Below are positions 16,301 through 28,016 of a stretch of 64,000 bases of DNA, one piece after another (position 1 is the stretch's first letter; each line of letters starts with the position of its first letter). Made by a program: the position numbers and the translations under genes. The notes under the pieces are model-generated. The model was not told where the DNA came from. It was given only the letters and a program-made list of their open reading frames with translations, and searched no databases. Origin of the DNA: Edaphochlamys debaryana (Eukaryota > Chlorophyta > Chlorophyceae > Chlamydomonadales); the NCBI GenBank assembly GCA_016858145.1, contig JAEHOE010000040.1:496001-560000 (forward strand), given 5' to 3'.

Positions 16301-16699
16301 CGGCTCCGGGCCAGCCGCACGCGGCAGTACCTGTCCTACGGGGCGGTGCCGGGCCACTGCCTGCGCATTCCGACCGCCGCCAGTGTGGGCGCCTCAGCTC
16401 CAGCTTCTGCACTGCAAGGGGAGAGAGTAGCAGAAGGGGGAGCCGCCGCAGCGGGCTCCAGCAGCGGGGCCCGCGGTGGATCGGGGCGGGGCGCTGCGGG
16501 AGCAAAGACGTCCTCTGCCTCGTGCGCCGGGCGGGCGGGCGTGGCGGTAGCGGTAGCAGCAGCGGCGCACGCATCGCCGTCCCTCGCGCAGGTGCTAGCG
16601 GGGGCCGGCAGTGCCGAGGAGTTCCGGTTCTCGAGGTTTAGCTCTGCTGCGGCCGCCGCATTGTCAAGCTCCACAATCCAAGCAAAGGGCGGGGATTAG
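13335..16699 (+). CDS. Tyrosine-kinase-like (TKL) protein, probable pseudokinase
   Basis: Exons 13335-14026, 14203-14249, 14401-14985 and 15597-16699 give 808 residues with matching phases. The start is uncertain: Met at 13335 or 13369, or an unseen upstream exon. Residues about 235-257 hold the nucleotide-binding loop GPGTVVFKG and AVK with the expected lysine. After a 180-residue low-complexity insert comes VVMELSTGGNL (about 448-458). The catalytic loop reads HGSLTPSN (503-510) where active kinases have HRDLKPxN, so the catalytic Asp and Lys are replaced by Ser and Thr. The metal-binding motif is DCG instead of DFG, with the Asp kept. An APE motif, DIYAFG and a late RPS follow, the usual TKL order. 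The C-terminal ~120 residues are Ala/Gly/Ser-rich. TKL proteins signal in the cytosol or at membranes; here catalysis is doubtful and a scaffold or allosteric role is inferred. Confidence 0.82.
14986..15596 (-). other. Intron of the kinase-like gene containing a minus-strand open frame
   Basis: This 611-bp intron is longer than its neighbours. On the minus strand, 15362-15093 is open and reads FAEQLVKLDAKEVKEFHPG then KGKHNPRYLAQAEW, less repetitive and more protein-like than nearby chance frames. No family was recognised and no promoter or splice signal was identified. It could be a fragment of a mobile element or a chance frame. Confidence 0.3.
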
Positions 16700-18249
16700 G
16701 TTGTGTCACAAGGTCTCCAGGCGCAGGGCCGAGTGGGCAAAGGGGCTAAAGCGGGCTGCAGGGATGCAAGAGTGGGTTTCTCATGTGGTCGCGGGGTCCC
16801 CGCGCATTGAAAGAATGGCATCACTTAATGAGTCATGGAGAGACACGTTTCATGGTAGTTGCAAAGGCCATGGCGGCCGAGGCTTTGACAGCGATGGCGG
16901 GGCGCTTTCCCCAGGCACTTGTGTTGCTGATTTGCAGGGGTTCTTGGTAGCACAGGTACTGCCTGTGGTCTCAGGTGTGAGGTGTGAAGGGCTGCTCGTG
17001 TGAGCCGGGGAGTCGTACTCGCGGCGAGAAGCCGGCGATCTAGAGCCGATTGATGACGAACTGGCGGAGGCGTGTGTGTTGAGGTGTGGACAGGCCAGTT
17101 GGTAGGGTGCTGCAGCGTGCGGTGGGAGCGACACGACGCCTACGGACGCACCTCATGACCGGAGAGCACCCACCACAAAGACGTTCCATGCAGGAGTGTG
17201 TGGCGTGTGTGCGGGCGCGCACTTCACGGTGTGCGGATCAGCAGGTGTGAGTGGCCGCAGGACGAAGCAAAGGATGCAGTGCGCAGGGAGGGACGATGCT
17301 GGCGAGGAGGTCATATCGACCATAGCCATGTCACTGGGAGATAGGAGCACTGGCAGATTGCCTCCATCCCAGTTGCGCGCCCATAGTGGTGTGGTGAGGG
17401 ATATATCGGCCATTCCCGGAAGCCATCCCACCACGTGTTCACAAACTAGAGGCAGGGCGCGAGCCCGGTCGCCGTGATAACACTTGTCCAAGACGCATTC
17501 TGGTTCCAGTTTGGTTTCTGTCTGGCAGGCTGGGTCTTGACTGGGATGGAGGCTGGTAGCCTCAGTCATGGCACGCTTGGGCCAGGCCAGACAGTGTGCT
17601 AGTGTGCCCCAGGGCTGCTGTACAGTACCGGTACCTATGACCTTGCGGTCTTAGTAGCCCGAGGAGGCCCTCGCACTCAGCCATCAGTTGGCAGGGGCCG
17701 CTGCGACGGATTTGGCAGCTTGCTTTGGTGCAAGAGGGCAAGCCTATGTGTCACGACACAGTACGCGAACAGCAGGTCCCTGCCCCGCACGGCTCCGCCT
17801 GCCCGCCGCACCCGGCGCTGAGCCCCGGCTCGCGCTATGTGGAGCACCCCAGTCTGGACCGTCTAGAAACGCTGAGCAGCGCAGGAGCTGGGCGTTTCTC
17901 ACTAGGAGAAGACCGGCGGAGCCGAGTCTGGGAGTGGCGCAAGCCAGGGAGTCGGAAACTGGCGTCTGGTAACGCTGCACCTTACACACACGTCTGCATG
18001 CAATGCTGGCCGTAAGCGCAACACTGTGGGTACTTCTGGCGCGGTCCAGACTGCAGAGTCTGGGCACGCGGCCACTGCTAGGCTCAGCGCCTGAGATCCT
18101 GCAGTACAGCCAATCCCCAGTCGAAGGCTGTCGAAGCAGTCGAACACACACACGCCGCACAACCCAAACCACAAACCCCCGTCTCCCCGCGGGACTCGAC
18201 GGTGCCGTGCCAAAGGCTATAGCGTGTCATGTCATATGGCATGGCCCCT

Positions 18250-18515
18250 GCCAAGCAGGGTTGTAAGGATCCGGCTATGTCCAGGCCGAGGCGATTAGAG
18301 CATTAGACGCCTGACGAGCGCATCACCTCGTGTAGTGCGGGGTTAAATCGGATTAATAATGGCAGGGTGCGAGCCTGCATGCCGTGGTGCGGCGGGCTGG
18401 TGGTGGAGAGGGTTAGGAGGGCTCCACGGAGCCACACTCGAACATTGGGCCCCTGGGGGGGACCACGGGGCTGAGCCCTTTGCCTGCCTTCGGGCAGCCA
18501 CCCTTGTCTAGCATT
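18250..18515 (+). repeat. Dispersed repeat family 1, copy 1
   Basis: Starts near CGGCTATGTCCAGGCCGAGG and ends near GGGCAGCCACCCTTGTCT. The same order of blocks occurs at 55155-55470 on the plus strand and, inverted, at about 47865-48030. Small insertions and deletions separate the copies, so this looks like an old non-autonomous element. Confidence 0.8.
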
Positions 18516-20374
18516 ACACGGAGCGGTACGCGCAGCAGATGTAGTCGGTGATGCGGCTGATAGCGGCTACGCTAGAGTAACCGGCATGCTGTTGCTGTCG
18601 GCCCGTTGACGATGGTGTAGAGCTGTGCCGGTTACTTCTAGCAGGCTGATACAGGTCCTATAGGAGACAGGCGCGAATAGTATGAGCCGCTTGACGAAGC
18701 CCCCAGCCGTGAAGCGTGCCAGCCAGGACGGTGGGTAGGGGGTTTCTGTGCTCGCAGGGGCCGTGCAGCGTAGTCAGAACGTTGACGGGGGATGCAGCTG
18801 AGCGCGTCGATGGAGCCGCTGCCGCAACCCGAGAGGAAGGCAGGGTGCCAGCATTGTGCATCGCCGAGGCAGGGGCGGACCTAGGGGCAGCCGCGCGCGC
18901 AAACGGTACTGTCCTGGCTCCTGGTGTCGAGGCCCCCGGTGTTGTGCGTGCATGCGGCCGCCAGTCCCGCTGGAGCGCGTTGGCCCACCTGGGATCAAAG
19001 TGAAGCGCAGCGCCCAGTCAGCCTGTGGTGTTGCTAACGGTAATAGTGTGGCGCGTGTGCAGTGCGGACCTGGGGAAAGACACGGTACGGCTCTAGACGC
19101 TTCATCCCGTCATCCCACGTGCAGCTAGTGCAGCTAAATCGACACCAAGGAGCCGACGCGGAATCGCAAGCTTTTGTGAGGGGCAGAGCTTGAGAGATAG
19201 CAAGGCCCCACAGCTGGGTATTGCAGGAGAACACCCCCCCGTGGGAGACCCGACACCTCCTGGACATGGGGGGAACATAACCCTGGCCGAAGCTTGCCCG
19301 TATGTTCGCCGCCAGGTGCAAGCTGACTTCTACTTCCTGGCCTCGGCGGGTGTGGAGGCCAGACTGCCCTGCTCGGACCTGCGCTGTCAACCCCGCCCAC
19401 GGCCCACCCCGCCTGCCTGCAAGGAATGTTCTCCTCCCCCAGTTCACCGGTTGCCCCAGCGTGTGCAATTGCTGGGCTGAACGAACAGCTCTCTCTGCCC
19501 CCGTCAAGTCTCCCTCCTCCTCCTTCTTTTGGTGCCACTGACGGTTGGTGACGATGCGTGCTAGTTGCGTGCTCCCAGACGTCCCCACCCCCATAGGGCC
19601 CCATCGTCCTGCTACGGTTGTTGTCAGCCCCACCTGCATTATCTCTCTCTTAGGGTTGTTGATGAAAAACGGGGCCAGAAGCCGCATGTGGTGCGTGGCG
19701 AAGCAGCCATGCAGGCAGACACACCAACGAGCAGAGTTTAAAGCAAAGCGCAATGCAGCGCAGTGCACGATGGCACGTTTGGCTCCGGACCGCCAGTCAC
19801 CTTACGGCCGTGGCAAAGCAGGAGAAAAGGGTGAGGTCTGAGGTGGGTAGGTAGCAGAGCGCGCTTGCGTATTACTTGATGGTCTTGGGCGGTAAATGCC
19901 GACATGCATGTCAACGGGCTCTCCGGCGGCTCGCAAGGTCCCGCCCCTCCGAGCAAAAGTGGCGTCAGGAACATGCTCCAGGGCGCATGCCAGCAGGACG
20001 GGGCAGGCAGCAAACCACGAGCACATCTAAGAGCCTCCGGAGAGGTGTGGACAGCCTGAAAGAGGGCAAAGGGAGCGGGGCGAGGCACAAGGAAGCAGGC
20101 GAGGGGGCGGAAGACGAGCAGCCGGTACGGCGCTGCGGTGTGGTGCGGTGGCGTGGAAGCAGGCGAAGGGCAAGGCAAGTGCGTGACCTGGGCGGATTGG
20201 CTGGCAAGCAGCGTCCCCGGCCGCCCGGGTGAGGTGGACTGTAGTCCAAGCGTGCGGATGGGCGGGCTCCCCATCGCCAGAGCGGTGGATCATGGTCACG
20301 GACCCCAGGGACATGGATGGGGGATGGGGAAAACCAGACGGGGGGCGTGGGGTGAGGGCAGTCTGGTGCCCGCC

Positions 20375-20480
20375 CAGCCAGGGTCGGCCGGTGCGGTGCG
20401 GTGCGATGCCGTGCACGGGGGGCGGACCAGAGACAGGGGGCGTGCGGGGGTGCAGCGGGGCTAGGGCTGTCGGGCCTCGG
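20375..20480 (-). repeat. Inverted copy of the repeat at 5140-5240
   Basis: The reverse complement shares GCATCGCACCGCACCGCAC and flanking CTCTGGTCCGCCCCCC-type blocks with about 5140-5240. A two-copy dispersed repeat of about 100 bp; the element type is unknown. Confidence 0.7.
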
Positions 20481-21084
20481 GGGGTTGTTGTAGCGCGCGG
20501 GATGCATGGGCACGGGCACGTCAGAAGCGGGCCCACTTCGGCACAGCAGCCCTGCCTACGCTCTGGATACGACCTTTGCTCTGGACGTGTCGGCATGCGC
20601 CGGGTGACCTTGCTGTGCCGCGTCTCGCGTCCAGCTAGCGGCCCGAATCGAACCATTACAGTGCGCGGTACGTTTCCAGTTGCCGTGAGATGGCGCACTA
20701 TCAACGCGCACGCCCATATACTGCACTCCAAGCTCCTACCAAAGCAACTGTACCAAAGCCGCTCTGCAGCCTCTGAGACCCTTCCATTACCGCGCAGTGC
20801 CCAGCGGCTTCCCGGCTCCTCCACCCCTGAGTAGCCGTATAAGAACCATATCAAATGCTATAGGAAGGCAGAGAGGTGCGGAGGAGCTTTTCGCTCGCGG
20901 GCGAGGTACGCCCACTGGCCTGGGCACCTGCTCTTGCTCTCCACCCTTGCTCCCCACCCTGTGTGCAAAGCCAACGATCCCTGGGCAGCTATGGCGCCTG
21001 GGCGGATGTGGGCGTCCTGTGTAGGCGACGTCGCCGATTCGTTTCTTCTTCGTCCTTCTTTGGTTCAGGGCACCGCACGCCAGG

Positions 21085-24000
21085 ATGCCAAGGAGGGACG
21101 GGGAAGCATCGGGCGGAAGCGAGGACGAAGACACCGCCGACGAGGCGGCCACGAAAAGCCATGAAGGAAAAGCGCGGCGACGCTCGAAGTCTGCCGGCGA
21201 TGCGCGGAGAGGCCCGCCTCGCAGCCGGTGAGGCCTTTAACGTGCAGAGGGCGGCGGGGCTATGCGGGGGCGCACGTAAAGGGGGGCCCCCTTCCGTCTC
21301 GGCCTTGCCGTCGTGGTGAAAGGCCACCCAGCCCTCTAAGCGCCCCTTGCTCCCCCCCGCTCTCCTCCCAGCGGCGGCGTCAGCTACACCCGCGCCCCGC
21401 GCTGGACAGTTAAGTGGAGCTCAGATGACTTTGTGAAGCTGGCCAAGCTGCATGTTGTCCACGGGAACCAGTAAGAAGGGTGCACCCCTTGCACAGCCGG
21501 TGCTGCCGGGGCATGACAGGTCCCGAGCCTTGTCCCGCTGTTCTTACTCTTGTAGTAGGGCCTGCGCTCTCTCAACAAGGGTGGGGTGGTAGCGGCCTGC
21601 CTGGTGTGTGGAGCACATACGAAAAACCGGGACTATCAACCTTTGGTGGCGTCGGGCTGCTGTGCCCACCCCGCGCGCTCCGCTGCCGTGTTTCCTCAGG
21701 TGGAAGGCCATTTCCCTGAAGTTCAAAAACCGCACTCCCATCGACGTCAAGGTAGGGGGGCGCGGCCTCAAGTTCAAACGCGGTTTCTGCGTTTCGCCGG
21801 GCCGCTTGACCCTGACGGGTGGCTCGCCTCTCCTCGCCCTGATCGCGCCACCTTTCGCTCCCTGCTCAGAATATCTACTACTCCTCTCTGCGTTGTCACT
21901 CCGAAGACGACAACGAGGGCCGCACGCTCCTGCGTGTCTACATCAGGCTGCTGGGTGACCAACACGCTGATGCCGAGGCACGCAGGGCAGCGCTAAGGAC
22001 CGCACGCCAGCAGTGCCCGATACAGGGGCGGGCGAGCGGCAGCGCGGCCGAGGGGTTGGAGGAGCAGGGGCAGGCCGGAGCCGAGAGCGACGGAGAGACA
22101 ATTGACACTGACTACGGGGAGGGAGAAGAAGACGAGGAGGAGGCGCCATCGCCGTTGCCCAAGCGCCGGCGGCAGGCCGCCGCTGGCAACCAAGACGGCT
22201 TCGCTGCAGCGGGGGGCTCCGCAGGCCCCGCTCGCAAGCGACCTCGCCGCTCCACCGCCGGGACCACGACCCGGTACATCGACGGCGGGTCTTCGTCGGA
22301 CTCGGAGCGCTCTGCCGAGGAGGATGCGCCGGCCGGGGTCCCTTCACGGCGCGCGAGAGACCCCCCGCTACCCCAGGATCCCGCCTGGCGCGGGGCGCAG
22401 GGGTCTTCGGCTGCTGGCCGCGTGGGGCGGGCGTCAGAGTACGACATGAGCCCCGAGGAGCACCAGGCAGCTGCGGTGGTGCTGGCGCTGGGGCGAGGCG
22501 CGCGGCAGCAGGCGGAGGGCGCACTGTCCACACGTGTCGCGCCCAGCGGCGCTGGAGCCCTGCCCCCGCGCCATACGCCGAGGCCCGAGGCGCAAGGTGA
22601 GCGGGAGGCGGTGGGTGTATATGACATGTGGGCTGCAGGCAGCTGCTTCTGTGCTGCTGTTGGGGTGTTACTGACGCAGTACGCGCGGGTCTGACTGCCA
22701 TCTCTGTGCTCCCGCCACCCCTTCCAGGCTTGCGCCCTGTCGGCTGGCCGGCGGCCGACATGGCTCTGCAGGGCGGGGCCGCGCCTGCCCTGGGGCCGTG
22801 GGGCCTGCTCGCCCCGGGGCTGCTACCGGGCGGCCTGGGCCTGGGCTCCGATGCCCCGCTGGACCTCCACACGCTGATGCTGCTGCAGCTGGCGAGGGCG
22901 GGCGGCGGTGGCGGTGCTCTTGCCGGGCCTCAGGGCACCGCCGGCCTGCGGCTAGGCCCCAGCAGCGCGGCCGCTGCGGCAGGGGCGGCCCCGCTCCTCC
23001 TCCCGGCTCGGGCGCCTGCTGATCCCCCGGCACCCCTGGCCGAGCTCCTCCAGCGTCAGCCGGCGGGGCAGGGTCCGCGTCAGCCGCCCGCGCAGCGGGG
23101 TGCACAGCCTCGAGCCGCGCAGGCCGACGAGCACGACATGGAGCAGGCGGAGCTCCGAGCGCAGATCGCAGCGCTAGAGCGGCTGCACGAGCAGCAGGCT
23201 CGGAAGCTGGAGCACCTGCAGGAGCGTGCGAGGGCGATGCAGGAGGAGAAGGAGGCCCGCGCGAGGCTGGCCGCCGCCCTGCCGCCGCTGCTGCTGGCCC
23301 CGCCTGACCATCGCCTGCAGCGACCGCCCGTGCACGCGCTACGGGGCGGCCTGTCCGATGCGGGCGGCAGCTGGGAGCTCCCCGGTGCCGGCTCAGCGGG
23401 TGCGGGTGTGCGTGCAGTTGCACTCTCCCCTCGCAGCACCTACGCTTTGGCTGAGGTGCAGGGCGCTGACGCTGCGGAGGCAGCTGCCTACGCTGCGGTC
23501 CGGACGGAGGCTGGCCGTCGGGGCGTGGCCGTGCAGGCCCCGCAGAGGCGCCTTGGGGCCCCCATGCAGGAGGCCGACCAAGACACGGGACTGGCGCCAC
23601 GGCCCACCCGCTCCGCCGCCGCCCCGCCGCCTCGCCGTGCGCCCGCCGCTGCCCCGCTGAGCGACATGGACCCCTACGGCCCGGGAGCGGGCTTCCTCGA
23701 GACCCTGCCGTCGCTTCAGGTGCAGGGGCTGCGACTGGGGCCGGCAGCCACCGTCCAGTCAGACACCGTGTCCGCGGGAGGCCTCGGTGAACCCTCGCCC
23801 TCGGTGCGGCTCCCCAGCCAGAGGCCCGTCCCGGCAGAGCTCATGCCCCCGCCGCCGCCGCGGGCGCCCTCGCTGCGTGCCGGCGGCTCGTCGGCGCCCT
23901 CCGGCCTGGGCCAGCGAGACCTCGCCGCCGGGCCCTCCGTGCCCAGGGCCCCCCCGTCGCAGCCGGCAGCGGCCAGCGGTGTGCCAGTGCGGCTGAGCGG

Positions 24001-24535
24001 ATCGCCGTCTCAGCTATCTCCCCGTGTCTCGGACCTGCCCACTGTCCCCTCCCGTCACCCCGATCACAGCGGCGGTACGGACAGGACCCCGGCGTCTGGC
24101 TTCCTCAGCCTCCTGCGTTCCGGTCAGATCGGCTTGTCGCCCGTGCCATCAGCGCCGGAGCAAGAGCTGGGAGCGCAGCGCTCGGGCCCTTGGGCACGCG
24201 TATCGGATGGCGGGCAGGGGCCCAGATCGGACCTCGCAGGCTGCGAGCGCGATGCTAGGTGGGAAGCAGCCCTAACGGCTGGCGCCACGGCCGCAGGGGC
24301 GGACCCCCCCGCTGCGTTGGGCCTTTCGCCGGGAGGCCCGGGCCGTCCGTGGCTGGCCCTGCGGCCCCTGGCGCCCCGGGCACGAGATGAGGCGCAGCCG
24401 GTGCCCATCCCGGCCCCCGCTCCGCCTGTGCTGCAGCCTGCCGCGCCGCCGGGCAAGCCGCCTGGGGAGGGCTGGTTCTTCCATGGAGGTCTGTGGCTGA
24501 AGCCGCTCCGGCGCGATACGGACCGGGAGCCGTAA
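21085..24535 (+). CDS. Myb/SANT-like domain protein, paralog A
   Basis: Exons 21085-21227, 21372-21470, 21700-21751, 21870-22596 and 22728-24535 encode 942 residues; phases join throughout. Residues about 59-103 form a Myb-like helix-turn-helix: W63 and W82 lie 18 residues apart, with SSDDFVKLAKL between them, then KNRTPIDVKN as the likely recognition helix. An acidic Ser-rich stretch, basic clusters (PKRRRQ, RKRPRRS) that may act as nuclear localisation signals, a coiled-coil-like Glu/Arg/Leu stretch around MEQAELRAQIAALERLHEQQ, and a proline-rich tail follow. The last block GEGWFFHGGLWLKPLRR is kept in all three paralogs, so it likely matters. A DNA-binding nuclear role is inferred from the Myb fold; targets are unknown. 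This copy lies opposite in orientation to B and C, has a different N-terminus, and lacks a ~60-residue segment present in the others. Confidence 0.85.
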
Positions 24536-25923
24536 GGCTAAGGCTTCGGCGGGGGTCCGGCCGATTGAGCGTTATGGCTTGCAATATGTCAATGCTTTGA
24601 GCATCCAACGGATACACGCACGTGAGCAGGCTGGAGTACTCGAAGGATGCGTCAAGCGACCCCTGTGGGCCCCTTAAGGCACGCCCCCTGTGGGTGTTCC
24701 GTCGCCTGGTGGCTGGATGAAATGTTTACGGGGGTTGCGGAATGTGGCGCTTGGTGAGGGGGCTTCCTGTGTTATGATGTATGAAGGCCTAGCATATTCA
24801 CCGTGTTGCCTAAGCGCGGTTGCAGGGCGGCTGGGAGAGGACACGGAAGGACCGGCGACCGCATGTATGATTCATGCCCCGGCTTTGGGGGTCAGACTCA
24901 TGATATTTACCCAAAACCACCTTACAAATGCTGTTTGAGGTTTCCGCGCATCATAAGTGACAGGCTAGGCCCAAGATGGCCGTACCTGCGGGCACATCAA
25001 GCTATGCCCCACCATGCACTGGCAGCACAGCATGACACCCTGTTTCACATGCATGCTTTGTGCAAAGGAGTGCCACACCATCAGAACTGTGCTGTTTTGA
25101 CTGCAGCGGGCTAGCCGAGTGGTTTCTGTGGCGTGAGATTGGGCATGGTACGGAGGTGCTTGCGTCTCTTACTCGCCTTCTTCCTGTCATGCGTCACACA
25201 AGGTTGGGGGTTGAAGGGCCTAATAGTGATATGGGTGCCACCATGACTGGGTCTCGCTCGGTCGGATGCCAGGCAGCTGGCCCGTGTCTTGCGTGAGATC
25301 TGGGAGAGGCGCTTTGGGGCCATGAACAACGGGGCCAGGATGCGCTCTGTCAAGGCGAAGCAGCCATGCACCTGCAGGAATGTCGACGCCAACAGCTGCA
25401 TCACTGAGGCAGGGGCTTGTCTAGGGACAGCCGCGCGCACAAATGACACTTTCCTGGAGCCAGGGGAACATGCGCTTACCGTGTTGCCGGGTGGAAGCAA
25501 GGGTCACCGGCCCCTGCCAGCCCGCCAATCCGCCATCGCCCGAGCGCCGCGCTCGGAGCGCGCCCGCAGTCAGCGCAGTGCCCCCATCGGCCCATACCCC
25601 ACACAGCCGAAGGTGTGGGTTGGCTCGCCCATCCACGATGCAACTTTTCAACAGAAAAGAAGAAGCTGCAAAACGTCTCCGGGGGGCAACCGTCGCCCCA
25701 CACCGAACAAAAGAAGAGTAACGCCGCCGATCGCAATGCCCTTCACTGCATGACCGCACTGGGGTCGCGTCCCAGAACGCCAGGGCCGCGCCGGCGCGAA
25801 AGAGGGAGCGCGCGGGGCATTCGAGTGGACATTCGAGCGAGCGCCACGTCCCGAGGCGCATCCATTAGCATCGCCAGCACGTTTGGGCATTGAGAGCGAA
25901 CAGCAGGGCGAGGAAAGCAGAGC

Positions 25924-26742
25924 CGCGAGGAGCGTCGCGAGCAATTGTGTTCGCGCGAGCAGCTGTCGCAGGGCCGTTTCGCGATTTAGAGACTGCAACG
26001 CACCGTGCATACAATGACGAGCACAAAGGCAGCGAAGGCAGCTACGTTCCGGGAAGTGACCCAGGGGCGCGAGCTATCTCAGCCGTGAGATGGATGGGAC
26101 CCCCCCTCGCGCTCCGACGCGTGCACCGTGTCCGCCGAGCCCCCCGTCCCCGCGCCCGCCCGCCGACACAGTCAGGACTTGGGGCGGAAGGGATGGGGCC
26201 GGGAGAGGCGTGCACCGGGGGTCAGGCGCAAGGGGGGCCCCCAACCAACCCAGCATGTCGACCGCAAGCGGCCCTGGACCCCTGCTATTTGGCGTGCCCG
26301 GGGGCGCTGCGTGTGGGGCTTCAAGCAACGCTGGCGATGGGGGGCGGGCGGCGAGGCGAGAATAGTGCGGCGGCTCAAGGGACGAGCTGGGGCGCTGGGG
26401 GGGCAGCTATGACATCGTGTCATAGGTCTGAACCGTGGGTCGCACGACCCGCCATCGCGCTGCTGGCCGTTAAAGGTATTGCACCGTGTAGAGGAGGAGC
26501 GAAGCGGGTCTCGGGCTCGTCAACAGTGCGAGTTCTCGCGTCCGCGGGCATGCGCAAGCACATGCCACCCGGGCGACCGCAAGGGACGCCTCCCGCAAGC
26601 TGCGCAATGGTGTGGTGTATACCCACGAGTAGCGAGGTCATCCTCGCAACGGCGCGAGGAGCGTCGCGAGCAATTGTGTTCGCGCGAGCAGCTGTCGCAG
26701 GGCCGTTTCGCGATTTAGAGACTGCAACGCACCGTGCATACA
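25924..26742. repeat. 90-bp direct repeats bounding a 639-bp segment
   Basis: Bases 25924-26013 and 26653-26742 are the same from CGCGAGGAGCGTCGCGAGC to CACCGTGCATACA. Direct terminal repeats around a short segment with no coding capacity resemble a miniature LTR element (TRIM) or a simple duplication. No primer-binding site or target-site duplication was established. Confidence 0.75.
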
Positions 26743-26989
26743 CGGAGTAGCTCAATGGGCAGCTACGGCAGCTTTGCGTCCAGGAGGGGAACCCCCCTCG
26801 TCATGTTTCCCCCTCCTGTCCCCAACGGCGTTGAAGTGGAGTGCAACTTTTCTGCGGTAAAGTAGAAGCGGCCGACGTGCACTTTCACCTTTTCTGCAGA
26901 GAAGCGGCAGGAAGTATTACTGGAGGAGGGGGCGAGAAGGAGGGGCACCGCATCAGATATGGATGGGAGAGGCGCCCAGGGTGGGATGA

Positions 26990-27115
26990 GGTCTCCACGA
27001 CTGGCGAGAGAGAAGCGAAGAGGGTGGCCTTCACCACATGGGGGCCTAGGGATTGACCGGTAGGGGAGGCAGGCCCGGGCAGGCCCAGCATAGGATTCCG
27101 CGTGACGGGACAAGG
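26990..27115. repeat. Dispersed repeat family 2, copy 1
   Basis: Runs from GAGGTCTCCACGACTGGCGA to TGACGGGACAAGG and is closely matched by 35138-35275, in the same orientation. In between, both carry CTTCACCACATGG and CCTAGGGATTGA. Confidence 0.85.
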
Positions 27116-27559
27116 CACAAATGGCCGACTGGGGCGCTGGTGCACCCATGCCCCCAGCACTGGGGCGTTGGGCCCACCATTGGGGAACCCTTGGGGTACA
27201 CTGCAGGTTCACTGGGGCACTAGTACCCACCACCGCTCGCCACTGCGACTCTCGGTCGCGCGCCGATGTTGTTGACGCGCATCAACTCTACCGACCAAGT
27301 TCCCGGCGCCGCGATGCACCCTAGTCCTGAAGTGCTAGGCTGCTGTATCGCGCTGACAGAACTGACCGACCGAGGCACCGCGCGGTGCGGCCAGGAATCA
27401 GCAAAGACTCGTGTCGCAAGAGTGGACGCAGCGGGACAGACGCCCTGGTTAAACACTTCCTCAAGCAAGTAATCGCCGGTGCCAAGGGCACTCTTGTGGA
27501 CCTCTGTCCCCTGAATCCCATGCTACCCCGCTCTGCGCGTTAACACAGCTGCCAAAGCA

Positions 27560-27893
27560 ACCTCCCGTGCGCCCCCCCCCCCCTGCGATGCCCACGACCC
27601 GCCCCCCCAGACCGTTGGCTCCCCTGGTAGCGCCCTCCCCGCACCAACTTCCGCTACTTCCGTGGCGGGGGAATGCCTTGCCACTCCGTCAGCATCTTCT
27701 CCACCTCGCTTGCCAACCGCTCGCGCCGGTTAGTGACAAAGTTGCTGACGGGGTGCCGCTTTCGGAAGAACGCCTTCATCACCTCTGTCGTGAGGTTGGT
27801 GTCCACCAACCTGGCCTTGTTGCCCGCTGCCTTCTGCCACTCCGTCAACACCAACGCGTCTGCCTCCTCTGGCCCAACCTCCACCCGCAGGCT
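27560..27893 (-). pseudogene. Likely C-terminal part of a KDZ-type transposase relic, split off by a retrotransposon
   Basis: The minus strand reads a protein-like stretch from about 27893 down: RVEVGPEEADALVLTEWQ, then VDTNLTTEVMKAFF and RRERLASEVEKMLTEW. It is not repetitive and stops being coherent at the junction with retrotransposon tail sequence near 27894. The KDZ transposase fragment at 33370-33910 is on the same strand and stops at the other end of the retrotransposon, so the two pieces would be consecutive before insertion. I did not recognise this segment independently as KDZ; the link is positional inference. Confidence 0.45.
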
Positions 27894-28016
27894 AGAAGTA
27901 CGCGCTCGCGCGCGGCGGCCGGTACTGGAGCTCGCTGGCGCCTGGCGCCCGCCCTTGCTCTGCAAGGGAAAGTTACCCTGGTCAGCAAGGGGCTCTCCGC
28001 TGACTAATAACGGCAA
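27894..28016 (+). mobile_element. 3' tail of a non-LTR retrotransposon, extra copy
   Basis: From CGCGCTCGCGCGCGGCGGCC to GCTGACTAATAACG this matches the 3' tail at 33241-33365, apart from a 13-base segment (GGGACTCGAAGCC region) missing here. It abuts the truncated body that follows. It looks like a second, almost fully 5'-truncated insertion of the same family, or a rearranged piece of the same event. Confidence 0.8.

Larger units (their letters stand above)
16700..21084. other. Intergenic region with dispersed repeat fragments
   Basis: No conserved gene recognised. A minus-strand frame at 17569-17153 is open for 138 codons but matches nothing known to me. The stretch carries copies of repeats found elsewhere in the window: 18250-18515 (also at about 55155 and, inverted, at about 47870), 18840-18935 and 19650-19760 (both partly matching 25305-25465), and 20375-20480 (inverted copy of 5140-5240). 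The right end is the upstream region of Myb-like copy A. Confidence 0.5.
24536..27559. other. Repeat-rich intergenic region
   Basis: No conserved protein found. It holds a repeat at 25305-25465 shared with 18840-18935 and 19650-19760, a pair of 90-bp direct repeats (25924-26013 and 26653-26742), and a block at about 26990-27115 that recurs at 35138-35275. A TAGCTCAATGGG stretch near 26748 resembles a tRNA A-box but no matching B-box follows. Confidence 0.5.

Noticed and set aside
22668..23600. Long minus-strand frame opposite Myb-like copy A (and matching plus-strand frames opposite copies B and C)
   Set aside because: Present in all copies only because the DNA is duplicated; composition is Pro/Arg/Ala noise and the opposite strand has the coherent, intron-phased protein.
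26738..26800. tRNA A-box-like TAGCTCAATGGG after the second 90-bp repeat
   Set aside because: No B-box or cloverleaf follows within the required distance.
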